From contig NC_081819.1 of NCBI RefSeq assembly GCF_030704535.1, positions 19,874,001-19,938,000 of the forward strand: a DNA stretch of 64,000 bases, given 5' to 3'. The stretch's first letter is position 1; the number at the start of each line of letters is the position of its first letter. Source of the DNA: Vitis vinifera (Eukaryota > Streptophyta > Magnoliopsida > Vitales > Vitaceae). The position numbers were made by a program, and so were the translations under genes. Below are positions 51,163-63,339 of this stretch, one piece after another. The notes beneath the pieces were generated by a model that was not told the DNA's origin, searched no databases, and saw only the letters and a program-made list of their open reading frames with translations.

Positions 51163-54100
51163 ATGCAGCAGAACCCCCAGATGATACCTGTTATGCCTTC
51201 TTTTCCACCCAACAACATCACTACCGAGCAGATTCAGAAGGTTTGGTTTCGTATCCCTTTCGTTTGCTTTTATTCATTTGGGTTTTTGCTGATATTAGTT
51301 GGGGTTTTGGAACTGAAGTTGAGGGTTTTAGAGATAATAGTCTGTGAATTCTAATGGGTGATTGAGATAATAGGTTTTCAGAATTTGGAAATAGTGGGTC
51401 TGTGTTGTGTTGAGGCATGCAAAACTGTGACTAGATGTGTGAGGCGAAGTTTATATGTTGTTGATAGATCTTGCAAGGGCACAGTTTGTGATTGAGAGGT
51501 TTTGTATTATAATTAAAGGATTTTCATTAGGAAAAGGGAAGTCGAGGATCTTCTAACTAAGGAATTAGCAGATATGGGTGTCATCAATGAATTGCGTAGT
51601 TATTAGAAAAATAATCAGTGGGTTTGTCTCCTGACAACCCTCTGGAATAATCCCCCTACAAATACTTTGGTGCTCCATTTAGGAACTTGTTTTTTTCTTA
51701 CAGGGAGGGAGATGAAAGTTACAGCTTTCTTCTAAATTAGAATGGTTTTATTATATGTTTAGATGTTGAAAAATATTAATATCTGCTTTGTTTTCTGTCA
51801 TGTAGGGTTTGACAAGGCTGCATGGGAGGCCATGCAGAATTTTCCTTTTTTTTTTTTTTCATGGTCCGAAAACGCATTTTAGAAGTGCGATTGTGGGTTA
51901 GATCTAGAATCACATTCCAATAATGCAGTAGCATTCTGAGAACTAACAAATAATCCCCCAGAGACCTAAACTTCTAAATTGAGAACAGAAATCATGAGGT
52001 CTGTTTATGTTATGAAAATAAATTAAACTGTAAAAGTTGGAAAACAAGCCAGTGGGGAGCAAAACAAGGCTTTTAACTACTTACCAGTTCCAGAGGCAAC
52101 TTCAATGGCACAAAGATGTATATAAGAGCTAATTCTCATTTATACAAATAATAACTAGCCGAAGGCTGAGCACTGCTCTGAAAGGGGAACTCAATTGCTA
52201 AAGTAGGCCAAAGCAAATGCCTTTAAGCCATTATGTGACAGAAATAAAATCTCACTCCACTCAGCGGAGGAACGGTAATTGCGCTGGCTTCATGACTGGA
52301 TGCTGGACTGTTGGCCTCTGGAAGCTTCTCTTTTTCTTGTATCCACATTTTTTTTTCTGTGTGCTAACTTGATTGTTGTTGATCACTTGGGTTTGCTGTT
52401 CCTCCTTTATTTGGACGTTTGGGTCTTATAACTGTCACCAAGAGGTCTTGGGCTTTATTGATATCTAGCTATGTCACTACCAATGTATTCATCTTACTTA
52501 GAATTGAGGTTTTTGAGGTTCTTTGTGCAGAATCTCCTTGAGTTGAGCACCTGAGGTGGTGTGGCATATTCCTGTACCTTTGATGCTCTTTTTAGTTGGT
52601 GCATCCATCATACAGTCTTTTTCAATAAAATTGCCTTGGAGTTGTCATGTGTTTATTAGATGAACTATAAAGTTATGTCCATATGGAATTTTCTTTTGAG
52701 TCAGATGCATTTCCCTTTAAAACAGGATTCCAAGAAGTAGCTTCACTTTGACGCATGATACTTTTGATACTCTTTTTCAGAATCTACTTCCAGAATAAAT
52801 AACTTGGACTTGTTGCATGCATGCTGTAATCCTGTTTGATTGACTTTTATTTTGGTCTAGTATTGGGATCTGTAAAATTCTTTTAGGGTAATAAAATCAA
52901 TAGACATTTGTCTATCAATTAATTATCTACTTGAACTATTAAATTGTCCATGGGTTTGATGTTCATGTGTGCGTGTTTTTATGTTGAAGGACAATAAAAA
53001 GGTAAATAATAAATATAGTGTACTACTTGTATGCAATGTGTGTATTTGTGTTTGCAATCCCTATTTTTGTTTGGTTTTTTTTATCCATTTTGTTTATTTG
53101 GCTATCAAAGAAATAAATAAATATTTTGTACAGTCAAAAAATAAAAGCTATAATAATATTTTACAGAAGTTTGGAATTAAAAAGAGGTGATGTCTTTTGT
53201 AAGTGTCCAATGTTGTGTTAATCCCTAAGTAGGTGCCTTGCCAACAATTTTCTGATGAGCCAATTGTAATCAGGGAACCACCTCCTATGTTCATATCTTC
53301 ATGGTTAGTACATAAGCCTTAGGTAATATCATTTTAAAAATGATGTCTCTCTGAAGAATAATTCCCTGGAATTATTTGATGAATCTGGCAATCTGTTGTG
53401 TGTTATTACTTGTTTTTACTAATAATGCTGTACCTGGTATCTGATACTATGTGCAATTAGTGGCCCATAGTATGTAGTCTTTTTACTTCCCCAAAAACTT
53501 CTACTTTGGTGTTCATTTTTTTTCCATCTATCAAAAAAATTGCTTTGACATTAATTTATGGACAGTCAGTAGTTTATATACTAGTCATGGGTCCTCATTA
53601 ATTTGTTTTGCGATGAAAACTGACGTTGGTTGCATTTGGTTTTTCTAGTAAGTTGAAGTTATCAGTTTTGATGACTTACATTTCATGCAACTATATCCTG
53701 TAGTATGAGTCTCCTTTTCCTATTCCATTTTAGTTTCTGTCTCCTCACTATTGGATTGCTTTGTCAAGAGGTGTTAATGACCATATGCATGCTATATTCA
53801 AATTTGATGTCGATATTGATTTACATCATCTGTGTTATTTTTAATATTTCCTTACTTCGCACTTCACATTATCATATCTCACAGGATGAAATACTTACTG
53901 TAATCTGATGCAATTCCCTTTTTTAATGCACATGCAGTATCTCGATGAGAATAAAAAATTGATTCTGGCAATATTGGACAATCAAAACCTTGGAAAGCTT
54001 GCTGAGTGTGCACAGTAAGTGACTGATGCCCTCACTATTTGCTCTGTGTGTGTGTGCGCACGCGCGTGCATGCGATGGCACAAGTTTGCATGCCTACCCT

Positions 54101-55675
54101 AAACTGTTGACAAGTTGGTGCCAATGCCTGGGAATTTTGATTCTGTATCATTGATTGAAAAATTTTTGCTTGTGTGTTTTGTGTGTGTGTTTGAGTGCCT
54201 GTTTAATAAGTTTGTGCTAATGCCCAAGATTTGTATTTACATAAGAGATTGTAAGATTGACACTATTGATTTTGCTGAAGATCCTGTGAACCAGACCTAG
54301 CTAGTCCTATCCCAACTATTTGGATTGACTTTATGGAGTGAAGTATGATACGTCTAGTTTTGAGATTATTGATGACTGGATCTCAATCTGGCAGTCAATT
54401 TTTATATGAATTGATGCCAAAATCCTAAGAGCTAATTTATGGTGTTAGAGGGGTCCACTGTGGAACTTGGTTGGACACCTACAATTTTGTTTGTCTTGAA
54501 GATATCTATGTTTAATTATAGTTAAATGTGTAAATTGGAAGCATTAGATCAGTTCCTATTCATATCTAGTGAAAGAATAAGATTAAAAATCATGGGTTCT
54601 GCTTCAAACCATATTTTTTATTTCATAGAAAGCTTTTCTTTTATTCATATGATAAAGCTTGCTACTGAGCTGCCGCTGTCAACAACCATGATTGGGGGAA
54701 TGGATTCAGCTGTTGGTCCCCAATGTATTTACCTGCCCATATCGCTTTTTGGAAATCAGTAATCTTGAGTGTGATATTATCATTTCTGGTTGAAAGTTGG
54801 GTTGTATTCAATATTAAGGTGGTCAGAATCATCTTATGTTTGATTCATGTCAAAAAAACACGTGTTTGGTTACCACTATTGTTGTCATTTGCGTGACTGG
54901 CATCAAGCTTAGCAGCTAAATAGGAAGGATAATTATTTTGAAATTGGTTTACAGGAAACAACAAATACCAGACGATCTACAATCAGAGCTGTCTGGTTAT
55001 GTGTTTATCTCTCATGATGTATATATGTGTGTATTGACGGATGTGTCTATTTATCATTAATGTGACATACATATGAGATTCTGCATTATTTAGGTACCAA
55101 GCTCAGCTTCAAAAGAATTTGATGTATCTAGCTGCAATTGCTGATGCTCAGCCACAGGCACCACCGACAATGCCTCCCCAGGTGAGTTGTGGATGCAATT
55201 TATTCGTTGTTAATAGATGCATCAACTTGAAGTGCTACACCCCTTGCAGATGGCCCCACACCCTGCAATGCAGCAGGGAGGGTACTACATGCAGCATCCC
55301 CAGGCGGCAGCAATGGCTCAGCAACCTGGTCTTTTCCCTCCCAAGATGCCCTTACAATTTGGTAACCCACATCAACTTCAGGAGCAAGCACAGCAGCTGC
55401 AGCAGCTACAGCAACAAGCCATGCAAGGGCAGATGGGCATGAGACCTGGAGGGGCCAACAACGGCATGCATCCCATGCATCCTGAGGCCACTCTTGGTGG
55501 TGGCAGCAGTGGTGGCCCTCCACCATCTGCCGGCCTCAGTGATGCACGCGGAGGTGGCAAGCAAGACACTTCCGAAGCAGGGGCTTCTGGTGGTGATGGT
55601 CAGGGGAGCTCAGCTGCTGGGCATGGCGGCGATGGCGAATCACCCTACTTGAAGGGGTCAGAGGATGGAAAGTGA
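51163..55675 (+). CDS. GIF2: GRF-interacting factor, GIF2-like (SSXT/SNH domain coactivator)
   Basis: A transcriptional coactivator that pairs with growth-regulating factors and recruits SWI/SNF remodelling to drive leaf and meristem growth (family knowledge). The four exons are 51163-51240, 53938-54014, 55094-55181 and 55250-55675, and phases close to 222 aa. The SNH domain spans about residues 18-80 with NNITTEQIQKYLDENKKLIL, LGKLAECAQYQAQLQKNLM and YLAAIADAQ. The rest is low complexity: Met/Gln/Pro-rich, a Q-rich stretch (QEQAQQLQQLQQQ), then Gly/Ser-rich, ending SPYLKGSEDGK as in GIF proteins. The ITTEQIQK form and the length favour GIF2/GIF3 over GIF1. The first Met precedes the conserved QQNPQM. 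Introns 1 (~2.7 kb) and 2 (~1.1 kb) are long. Intron 2 contains an alternating purine-pyrimidine tract. Confidence 0.92.
54045..54074. repeat. 30-bp alternating pyrimidine-purine tract (TG/CG/CA)
   Basis: Thirty bases alternate strictly pyrimidine-purine, with several CG steps, just 31 bp inside GIF intron 2. This is the kind of sequence that can adopt Z-DNA under torsion. It may equally be an ordinary microsatellite. Confidence 0.8.
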
Positions 55676-56390
55676 GCTGAACCCATGAGTGGGGTTCCCA
55701 CATAGAAACATGTGGTTGTTGATAGTAGGAATCTCTTACAGTAGAACTGGTGTTTTCCTAATCATCTTTGTTTTGAGACATTGAACAGAGAACACAAAGT
55801 CTCTTGTTTATCCGTAGTTTAGCAGAACAAGGTAGGTGTGTTATGTTGAAGAGCCCTGGCATGTCAATCAAATCTGCCATCAAATGCAGCCTAGTTGTGA
55901 AACAAGAGCATCTTAATCTGTAAAATCACTAATTTCTGTATCTTTATAACAAATTCTAGTCTTCCGCCCCATTAAACCAAAACAGAAAATTGCAAAGTAG
56001 TGATGGTGAAAAGGGCCACATTTTTCAAAATTAAAACTTCACTTGGAAGTTAAATCATACTTGCTACCTGGCAACTACCATTGTTGGCCACCTCTAACCT
56101 AATTTTTAGTATTATCAAACTAAAAAGTAAAAACTATTCCCTCTAAAATTTTACAACTCCAAGCTAACTCCATCCAACCAAACACATATTTTTAAGTGTG
56201 GTTTACATCATAAATCATCATTTATGTCGGTAGTATATTGGTTAAATATATTTATCTTTTAATGTAAATTTGAAATTTTATTATCAGTGATTTTTTGAAG
56301 TATTTTAAAATTTTTTAATATTTTAAAAAATAAAAATTTTTAAGTATCAAATATGATAGAATTATTTCTTAAAATTACTAACAAAGATTA
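55676..56390. other. GIF 3' region and spacer
   Basis: 55676-55960 is the likely 3' untranslated region. The remainder is AT-rich without a gene. Confidence 0.5.
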
Positions 56391-56640
56391 AGGTGATGTT
56401 TGTTTTTTAGTTGAATAGAAAAAATCAAAATATTTAATTTTTCCTATTCAGCTAAAAGTAACCTGTTGACATCATCCAACATAATTAAAGTGAACTTGTT
56501 ATCAATAGGTTCGATTTAGTTATATTGGATGATGTCAATAGATTACTTTTAACTGAATAGAAAAAATCAAATATTTTAACTTTTTATATTCAACCAAATA
56601 TTTTAGTTTTTTTTATTCAGCCAAAAAATAAACACCACCT
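56391..56640. mobile_element. MITE (family C), 250 bp
   Basis: Near-perfect inverted ends of about 27 bp: 'aggtgatgtttgttttttag' at the left against 'aaaaaataaacaccacct' at the right. A second internal inverted pair surrounds 'tgacatcatccaacata' and 'tatattggatgatgtca', so the whole element can fold into one long hairpin. No reading frame. Confidence 0.75.
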
Positions 56641-57097
56641 AAATATCTTTCCCATTTTAAGTTGTATTTAGTTAAAATTTTACTCAAAATCTTAAAAGTG
56701 AATTAAATTGGACTACGGTTATCAACCGGAAGCGTGAGAGTCAGAAAAGAAATTTCTACCTAGTTCAAGAAGGCTGACAAGAACTTCAACCGTCTAAACT
56801 AGACTTTTCCCTGAACAGAAAAATTGAGTTCAAAACCCTCATAATTTTCTACATTCAGAAGTGTATCCAAAGCACACGGATGTGGATTATTGATTAAATT
56901 TTCTATCATAAAGACTCTCGTCTGAGAAAAAATAAAAATAAAAATCTCTGGAAGTCGTTTTCAGATACCATGTTCGGTGCTAACCTCTCAACCACCCCTC
57001 CATCTTCAATACTAAAGCTTAACCCCTAAGCCTCTCTCACTCTCTCTCTATCAGGAATCAAGAATTTCCAGAAAAAAAAGGCCCAAAAAGGAAGAAG
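56641..57097 (+). promoter_or_regulatory. Promoter and leader of the methyltransferase gene
   Basis: AT-rich upstream region. A CTCTCTCACTCTCTCTCTAT pyrimidine tract at 57031-57051 lies in the probable 5' leader. Confidence 0.45.
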
Positions 57098-58033
57098 ATG
57101 AAAGAAGAGCAGCAGCACCTCCACCACCATCACCACCAGCAGAGAAAGATCATCACCGCCAAGAAACTCACTCGACCCACGGCGTATGTCCTTCTCCTCT
57201 TGCTATCCTACGTCTTGGGTTATCTATCCGCGCCGTCTTCCAGCTCAGTTCACTCTCCCACCGCCGGGACTGCATCTATCCCCACCACCGCAGGCGCCGC
57301 CTTAGCAGAATCGGACCTCGGCCACTTTGGTGTCACGAGGAGGTGTGGCGACCCAGTTCCCTCAAAGCTCGTTCGGCAAACGATTCTCGACCGGGTCTTC
57401 AATGGCACTTCGCCGTTCGACTCGTTTCCGCCGCCGCACGTGGTCCACCTCCTCAGGCCGAAGAGAATCAAGGGGTGGGGCTCGAACGGAGCCGTTTTCG
57501 AAAACCTAATCCGGCGAGTGAAGCCCCGGACAATAATCGAGGTGGGGTCGTTCTTGGGCGCGTCGGCGATTCACATGGCGGAGGTGGCGAGTCAACTCGG
57601 CCTCAAAACCCAGATTATATGCCTCGACGATTTCCGAGGCTGGCCAGGGTTCCGCGATCGGTTCAAGGACATCGCCATGATCAACGGCGACGTCATGCTT
57701 CTCTATCAGTTCATGCAGAACATCATCCACGTAAACGCCACGGACTCAGTCTTACCAGTTCCATTCTCAACCGCATCAACTCTAGACAAACTATGCGAGT
57801 TGGGCGTGTTAGGTGACCTCATTGAGGTGGACGCTGGTCACGACTTCAACTCAGCCTGGTCAGACATTAATCGAGCCTACAGAATCCTCCGACCCGGCGG
57901 CGTAATTTTCGGCCACGACTACTTCACTTCGGTCGACAATAAAGGGGTGAGAAGAGCAGTCAACCTCTTCGCCCGACTCAACAAGCTCCGAGTCCAACTC
58001 GATGGACAGCACTGGGTAATCGACTCGGCTTGA
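57098..58033 (+). CDS. Membrane-anchored SAM-dependent methyltransferase-like protein
   Basis: An intronless 311-aa protein. A His/Gln-rich cytosolic tail (residues 8-16) and basic patch precede one membrane segment at about 28-44 (YVLLLLLSYVLGYLSA), giving a type II, Golgi-like topology. A Ser/Thr/Pro/Ala-rich stem follows to about 72. The catalytic domain has the glycine-rich SAM motif IIEVGSFLGAS at 146-156, IICLDDFRGWPG at 173-184, DLIEVDAGHDF at 240-250 and PGGVIFGHDYF at 266-276, the pattern of the Methyltransf_24 (class I) family. Sites N102 (NGT) and N213 (NAT) could be glycosylated if lumenal. The substrate is unknown to me. The GC content is clearly higher than its surroundings, and the start is the first ATG after a pyrimidine-rich leader. 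Confidence 0.88.
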   Translation: MKEEQQHLHHHHHQQRKIITAKKLTRPTAYVLLLLLSYVLGYLSAPSSSSVHSPTAGTASIPTTAGAALAESDLGHFGVTRRCGDPVPSKLVRQTILDRVFNGTSPFDSFPPPHVVHLLRPKRIKGWGSNGAVFENLIRRVKPRTIIEVGSFLGASAIHMAEVASQLGLKTQIICLDDFRGWPGFRDRFKDIAMINGDVMLLYQFMQNIIHVNATDSVLPVPFSTASTLDKLCELGVLGDLIEVDAGHDFNSAWSDINRAYRILRPGGVIFGHDYFTSVDNKGVRRAVNLFARLNKLRVQLDGQHWVIDSA

Positions 58034-58654
58034 CTCACTCAAAATGAATCTCGCCTCACGTCCACATAATACATCTACATCTAAAACAAGATAAAGAGAG
58101 AGTTCATTTTCTTTTCTTATGGTGGGGTCCGTCGTAGACGATCGTGTGATGAGACAAGGGACTGTTTGGATTTTGTATTAGTTCTTTTTCTGGTTGGTTA
58201 ATATTTGTAGTTTAGGGACAGATTAATGACAGGTTACCAAAAACAAAAGAATAAAGATAATAAAAAAGGAAACCCTTTGTTCTTTCTCACATGGCCTTTA
58301 ATTACTTGCATATTATACACTTATTTATTTATTTATTTTATTTTCTCAATATGCTATCGGAATTATGATGAAGATGCCAAATAATTATAAGGGAAAGATT
58401 TGATTGGGCCAGGCTGGGTTCAGATTGGGATGGTCTAGGATCAGGCTTGATTTTAAGGTCCAAGTCCAATCTTGGTCTCATTCATTTGTATTTTTGCACT
58501 TTTATTCTATTTGTTTGTGCCCTCAATTGATGGTATATATCTCGTCATTCATACAATAGTTCCGACTTTCCTTTTTTAATATCCATCAATGCATATAGAG
58601 TTGCATGAACTTTAGTGAGATGCAGCCAATGAATTCCATGTGTTTGTACTAACT
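58034..58654. other. 3' region of the methyltransferase gene and spacer
   Basis: Likely 3' untranslated region to about 58270, then AT-rich sequence without a gene. Confidence 0.5.
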
Positions 58655-60080
58655 AAAAATTTTAATAATTTTAGTAATTTTATGTAAAAAAATCTTAATT
58701 TTTTTTAAAGAATTTAATAAATTATGAGATTTTGTGAATTATAGTTGAAATTAAAATCTTAAAAAAAAAAAAAAAAAAAAAAACTTCCCCAAATAAATAA
58801 GAATAAATTACTAAAAATATATATTAAAAGGACAAAGATAGAATAAAAAGGAAAAAAAGTTAATGTGAATGGTAAATAAATATTTAATGAAAGACTTATT
58901 TATTTATTTTTGAGAGAATTACTTAATAGGGTAGGCTGGAAAAAATAATTACTACGAAGATTCACTCTTTTAGGGGACAATTTTACCATTGAATTTGTTT
59001 TCTATATTATTTATAATCGTATCAATATATTAACAACATTTATTTAGTATTTTTAAATTATTTAATAATTTTTGTATATATATATATATATAAAACTATG
59101 CGTCTCGTATGTTGTGAAATATGGTATGATTATATAAAATTATCATTTTTATAAAAAATTTCATAGATTTTCTAATTAGGTTTTATTGTAATGTAAATGT
59201 ATTTATATTGTAATTATAATATATTTTTGTTATACCTGTATTTTATAATAATAAAAGTAATAATCTTGATGATCACCTTTTATACCTTATTAATATTCAA
59301 CATATCAAATATATTAACATCATCTATTCGATGCATTGAGAAAAAAAAATTATATGAAAATTAAAATAAAAAAAAACACTATGCAAAGGAAAAAAAAATC
59401 ATATAAATTTTTTAAAATTATTTTATTATAAAAATAAAAAATGATTAAACATTCTCTATCATTTTCTTATTCTTTTTAGAGAATCTGAATGAAAAATTAA
59501 ACATTTTATCTTTCTTGAATTTAATACAAAAACATAATTTATCAATTTAAAATTATAATATATATACATGAAAAAATAATCATTTTTATTATATAATTAT
59601 AAAACTTTTTTTTTTCTTAATAAAATTAAAATTTAGAATAAAAATAAAAAATGTAAAAAAAACAATAAATGATATTTTGAAAATATTTATTAAAAGTAAT
59701 TTTCTTTTAAATAGTAAATTTAAATAAAAAATTATATATAATTCTAAGGGTTAAACCCAAAATTTTGATTTAAAATTCGAATATCAATAATTACAATAAA
59801 TGTGAGATCCATGTACCATTAATGTATTGACAAATCAAGTGAGGTGTTTTAAATGCTTTGAATTTTAAAAGTTTTAGTTAAAGGACAATTTTGGTATATT
59901 AAGCCTATTAAAGTCCTCCCCAAGAATTTTTAGAAGAAACCACCATTTTTAGTAATTATTTTGCCTAGCCCACCCTTTCTTGTAAGAAAATTTATTGGAA
60001 ATTTCAATAATGTTAGTAATTTTGTGGAAAAAAACCCTTAAATTTTTTTAAAGAATTTAATAAATTTTGAGATTTTGCAA
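58655..60080. repeat. Composite with outer direct and inner inverted repeats
   Basis: About 85 bp at 58655-58745 recur in the same orientation at 59998-60080 (shared 'aaagaatttaataaatt'). Inside, 'gggtaggctggaaaaaataa' near 58928 is matched in reverse by 'ttattttgcctagcccaccc' near 59957, with the similarity continuing some 30 bp. The interior is AT-rich with no ORF and (TA)n at 59078-59096. A non-autonomous TIR transposon inside a duplicated flank fits, but exact ends are unclear. Confidence 0.5.
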
Positions 60081-60090
60081 ATAAGTAAGA

Positions 60091-60389
60091 CTATATTTGG
60101 TTTCAAAAAAATTTGAGGGAAAGAAAATAGAAAAGAAAAGTAAAAAGAAAAAAAAAGAAAAAAAAAATAGATTCCATAAATTATTTTTATATGTTTTTTC
60201 AAACCCATTTAACTTATTTTTCTTTATTACATAAAGATTAATTAGGTTTAAAATGCATAAAATTTTTACTAATTTTACTTATATTTGATTTTATTCCTTA
60301 TTTTTCATAGTGAAATTAAGAGGAAAACCATTGTTTTTAGCATTTTTTATTTTTATTTTTTTTTGAGTACTTTTTCAAAACCAAATATA
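60091..60389. mobile_element. MITE (family A), copy 2
   Basis: Left end 'ctatatttggtttcaaaa' is mirrored by right end 'ttttcaaaaccaaatata'. The interior matches the element in the S-acyltransferase intron in opposite orientation. The LTR-like sequence begins immediately after the right end. Confidence 0.65.
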
Positions 60390-60391
60390 AC

Positions 60392-61240
60392 TGTGGACCC
60401 CGCATTTTCGATTGCTCGAATGCGTTTCCCACTCGAATGGTGAGCTCGATTTTTATTTGAAAAAAAATTATTTTTATTTATTATTTGAAAATGACTTGGA
60501 GTCGCCACTTATTTTTGTTTTATTTTTAAAGGGTAAACAAAATAAGAAAGAAAACCCTAAGTGTGACTCCTTATTTTGGAAAAGGTGATCTACGAAAACC
60601 GGATCGGGTTCGGGGGTCAGGTTACTTATCGGGAAGGTACGGTAAAGACCGTAGCACCCCTCTAAGTCCCTAAAGTCGGGTCTCTACTAATAAGATGAAG
60701 CTGACGTGGCAGTCAATAAGAAAATCAATGAATACTCGAATCAATCTTGCACATATGAAAATCAGAATGAGCATAGGGAGTGCGTACCTGGGCCGCGAGC
60801 CGTAATGCGCTATCAAAATCCGGGTTAGTGAACAAATACAGAATGATCATGTGTATATCAATGATCAGAATGAATCAATCGTGCATAACAGTCAAATCAA
60901 TCAGTCAATCAATCAATCATGAAGTCACATATGTCGGGCCCCCACCAAAGCCCATTTATTTTGCATGAACCAAATTTGTAAATTCCATCACTAGGAATTA
61001 CAAAATTTGATTCTTGCTTATTTTAAAACAGTTTAAAAAAATAAGGGAGATGAAAATTGCATGCCCAAAGGAAAAATGGCATCAACATTTGATTAAAAAT
61101 GTGGCTTTTAAAACCTAAAATCTCTAAAGATGGAAGATGGGGAAGTTGAGGTTATTTGAGAAATTGGAATTTGGAAAATCATTTAAAAATGGGGTTTAGA
61201 AAAATTACTTAAAAAAATGGGATTTAAAATCAAAGAAGAA
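60392..61240 (+). mobile_element. Probable gypsy-type LTR start
   Basis: A sharp change to balanced composition occurs at TGTGGACCCCGC (60392). The stretch with 'acttggagtcgccacttatt', 'gtcgggtctctac' and 'gggcccccaccaaag' reads like plant LTR sequence I have seen beside large retrotransposons. The 3' boundary is not certain, and a partner LTR would have to lie outside the window. No ORF. Confidence 0.4.
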
Positions 61241-61669
61241 GAAAATGAAGGTGACACGTGGCCTCAATGAGGCCATGGTAACCATACCGGAGTGGGATCT
61301 TAAACTTAAGGTATCCTGAGCATTGACTGAGTGTTACTCCATTCCTGCCTGTAAAGAAGGCCTCTCGGAGTTTTCTGAATATCCCTAATGCCCTTTTCCC
61401 AAGCATGAGCGCATGAATGACTCAATCCTCTGCTGATGTAGCTGGAAAACTGAAGCATACCATCCTTCCCTTGCATTAACATCTCAGCCTTAAAGACCTG
61501 AATTCCAACTCACTGGGTGTCCCAAATCTCTGGGGAGTTTAGTAGATCCGGGCAAACAGTGTGAAGGGTGCGCCGTTGATTATCTGTAACCAGATTTCTA
61601 TGTATTTCTGGAGGCATTGAAGAACTTCTGCTGCAATCAGTACCAAATGGACTGCTGAATATTATACCA
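61241..61669 (-). other. Unassigned part of the gene-fragment mosaic
   Basis: Balanced-composition DNA with a short minus-strand open frame (61510-61695) of no recognisable family. It continues the mosaic of coding-like DNA to its right. Confidence 0.35.
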
Positions 61670-61880
61670 AGGTGCTGCTCTGCCATAAACCCCAACCTGG
61701 GAACTCGTCAACCAGAATGGAGTTTTATCCAACCTTGCAGGCCATAGCTCTGGCCATTGAGAGCCGCGTTTCAATGTATCAACTGGCACTTTGTGCATAC
61801 ATGCCCGCAATGGGACATTCCAGGCAGCGTTTGCATCTTCTAAATCAGCACAGATTGGAGGTTCATCTTCATGACAAAGG
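61670..61880 (-). pseudogene. Fragment of a PMT-type (DUF248) putative methyltransferase gene
   Basis: One minus-strand frame reads PPICADLEDANAAWNVPLRA, then CMHKVPVD, RGSQWPELWPARL, then PFWLTSSQVGVYGRAAP. This is the conserved middle region of the plant PMT24-27 class of Golgi methyltransferases (family knowledge). Similarity stops abruptly after GRAAP at 61670 and on the other side before about 61880. Only ~70 of the ~800 residues of the family remain. The frame has no stop inside, so the capture may be fairly recent. Confidence 0.8.
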
Positions 61881-62110
61881 CAGGCTTCTCAAGCCCATCG
61901 CTTCCATCCATTGGTTCAACACATAAAGAGTCTCATCCACAATAACAGCTGAACATGCCATCCTAACACCATGTCGGCATCAGCATGTTGCCATGTGCCA
62001 TGAGATGGATTGCAAGCAACTGCATGCACATGAGAAGTCAAACCAGAAATGCCGCAGCGGATATGAATCTTCTCATCCAAAACTATGGAATCTTCAATGT
62101 CAGGCACGAT

Positions 62111-62182
62111 GTTAGGGTCTTGAGGAGGTGGCGCATACCCATATGCCTCGTATATTTGAGCATACCCAGAATATCCACCATT
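62111..62182 (-). pseudogene. Possible fragment of an RBP45/47-type RNA-binding protein
   Basis: A minus-strand frame gives NGGYSGYAQIYEAYGYAPPP followed by QDPN, a Gly/Tyr/Pro-rich pattern like the C-terminal tail of plant oligouridylate/RBP45-type proteins. Flanking residues do not continue the match. Short, and low-complexity in kind, so tentative. Confidence 0.4.
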
Positions 62183-62413
62183 GAAACCAGTGCAGCAACC
62201 ATGCAGACTGTATTCTCCCTGCAAGTCAGATCCGAAAACCATTGGCAGCAACAGAAGAAACTCCCAAGCATTCAAACTGGAAGTATGGATACTAACGTCC
62301 AATCTGCCTTCAACAATATGCTATAGGTTGCGTTCTTTGTGCTTCATCATTAAACTTGTTCTCAGCCGTGGGTGACAAACTAGTTGGACTGCTCACAAGC
62401 CCAAATACAAGAC

Positions 62414-62449
62414 CAGGTAGCCTCTTACTGCAGCCTGTATTATAGCTGC
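62414..62449 (-). pseudogene. IQ-motif-like fragment
   Basis: The minus-strand frame 62393-62731 contains AAIIQAAVRGYL preceded by a basic stretch (KAPRRSNSSR), matching the calmodulin-binding IQ pattern. Donor gene not identified. Confidence 0.35.
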
Positions 62450-63069
62450 TGCAACGTCCATGCGGGATGAATTAGATCTTCGTGGAGCCTTGAAGCTTCG
62501 ACAGCAACGGAGAGGGACCATGTCTAAAGACTTGATGATAAAAGTATAAGTGAAGGCATATTCTTGGAGCTTCTCAAATCTCCCTGACTTGGAGGAATGC
62601 CCAGCAGCTAGTTCCACCATCAATAACATTGAAAACAAGGAAGCCTTGGAGACCAGTACAATAGTCAGCCAGTTTTTGGATCTGGTCCGAGCATAGAATG
62701 AGAAACTTTGATGGGCAATCTGAGTTTTCATAGGACTGTTACTGTTGAATCTCTGCAGCTAAGCAAGATCTTGGGGAGAAACACATATAGGTTTGGGATT
62801 TTTCTCCTTGTAAAAATGCTTAAGTTCAGAAAGGTCCTTCAGTTCTTAAGGGGGAGATGTTCATAAAAATCCTGGATATCAGGGCTTCTAGTGCTTCTGG
62901 AGTCTGATTAGTGGCCTCTTCCATGGGTTAGGGGTGAACCTTCTGGCTGTTACTCTCGCGGAGTTGAGTTTCTTTCACTCCAGTGGGTAGCATAGCTACT
63001 TCCAATGAAAGGGGAGTAGCTCAATGGGCTTCCAGTTCAGCATAACCTACAACAATTGAACACCACCGA

Positions 63070-63330
63070 CCTGTTGCATCCATCTTATTGCAACAGCAGA
63101 TCATTTGCCTGACACCAGGGGTGAAGGTATAAGCAAAGCATGCTCACGGGTCTGACCATCCTTGGAAATACCAGTTTCAAAACCACCAGTGGTAAGAATC
63201 AATGATAAGCCCAATCAGCCTGCGAGGCGCCAGTGATCATGTTCTTGAAGAAGTCAGGATGTCCAGGAGCATCAATGACAGTGCAGTAACATTTAGTGGT
63301 CTCAAACTTCCATGAAGTATGCCAATCTCA
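63070..63330 (-). pseudogene. EF-1alpha gene fragment, frameshifted
   Basis: The minus strand reads [20 protein letters not shown], then [13 protein letters not shown], then after frameshifts [20 protein letters not shown] and [13 protein letters not shown]. This is the G-domain region of translation elongation factor 1-alpha around the DAPGH and NKMD motifs. A small deletion at the QAD/IIDS junction and further shifts break it. The match ends at both sides in unrelated sequence. Confidence 0.85.
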
Positions 63331-63339
63331 AACCAACCT

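Noticed and set aside
55200..55569. Antisense open frames over the last GIF exon
   Set aside because: They mirror the low-complexity Gln/Gly/Pro-rich coding sequence and show no independent features.
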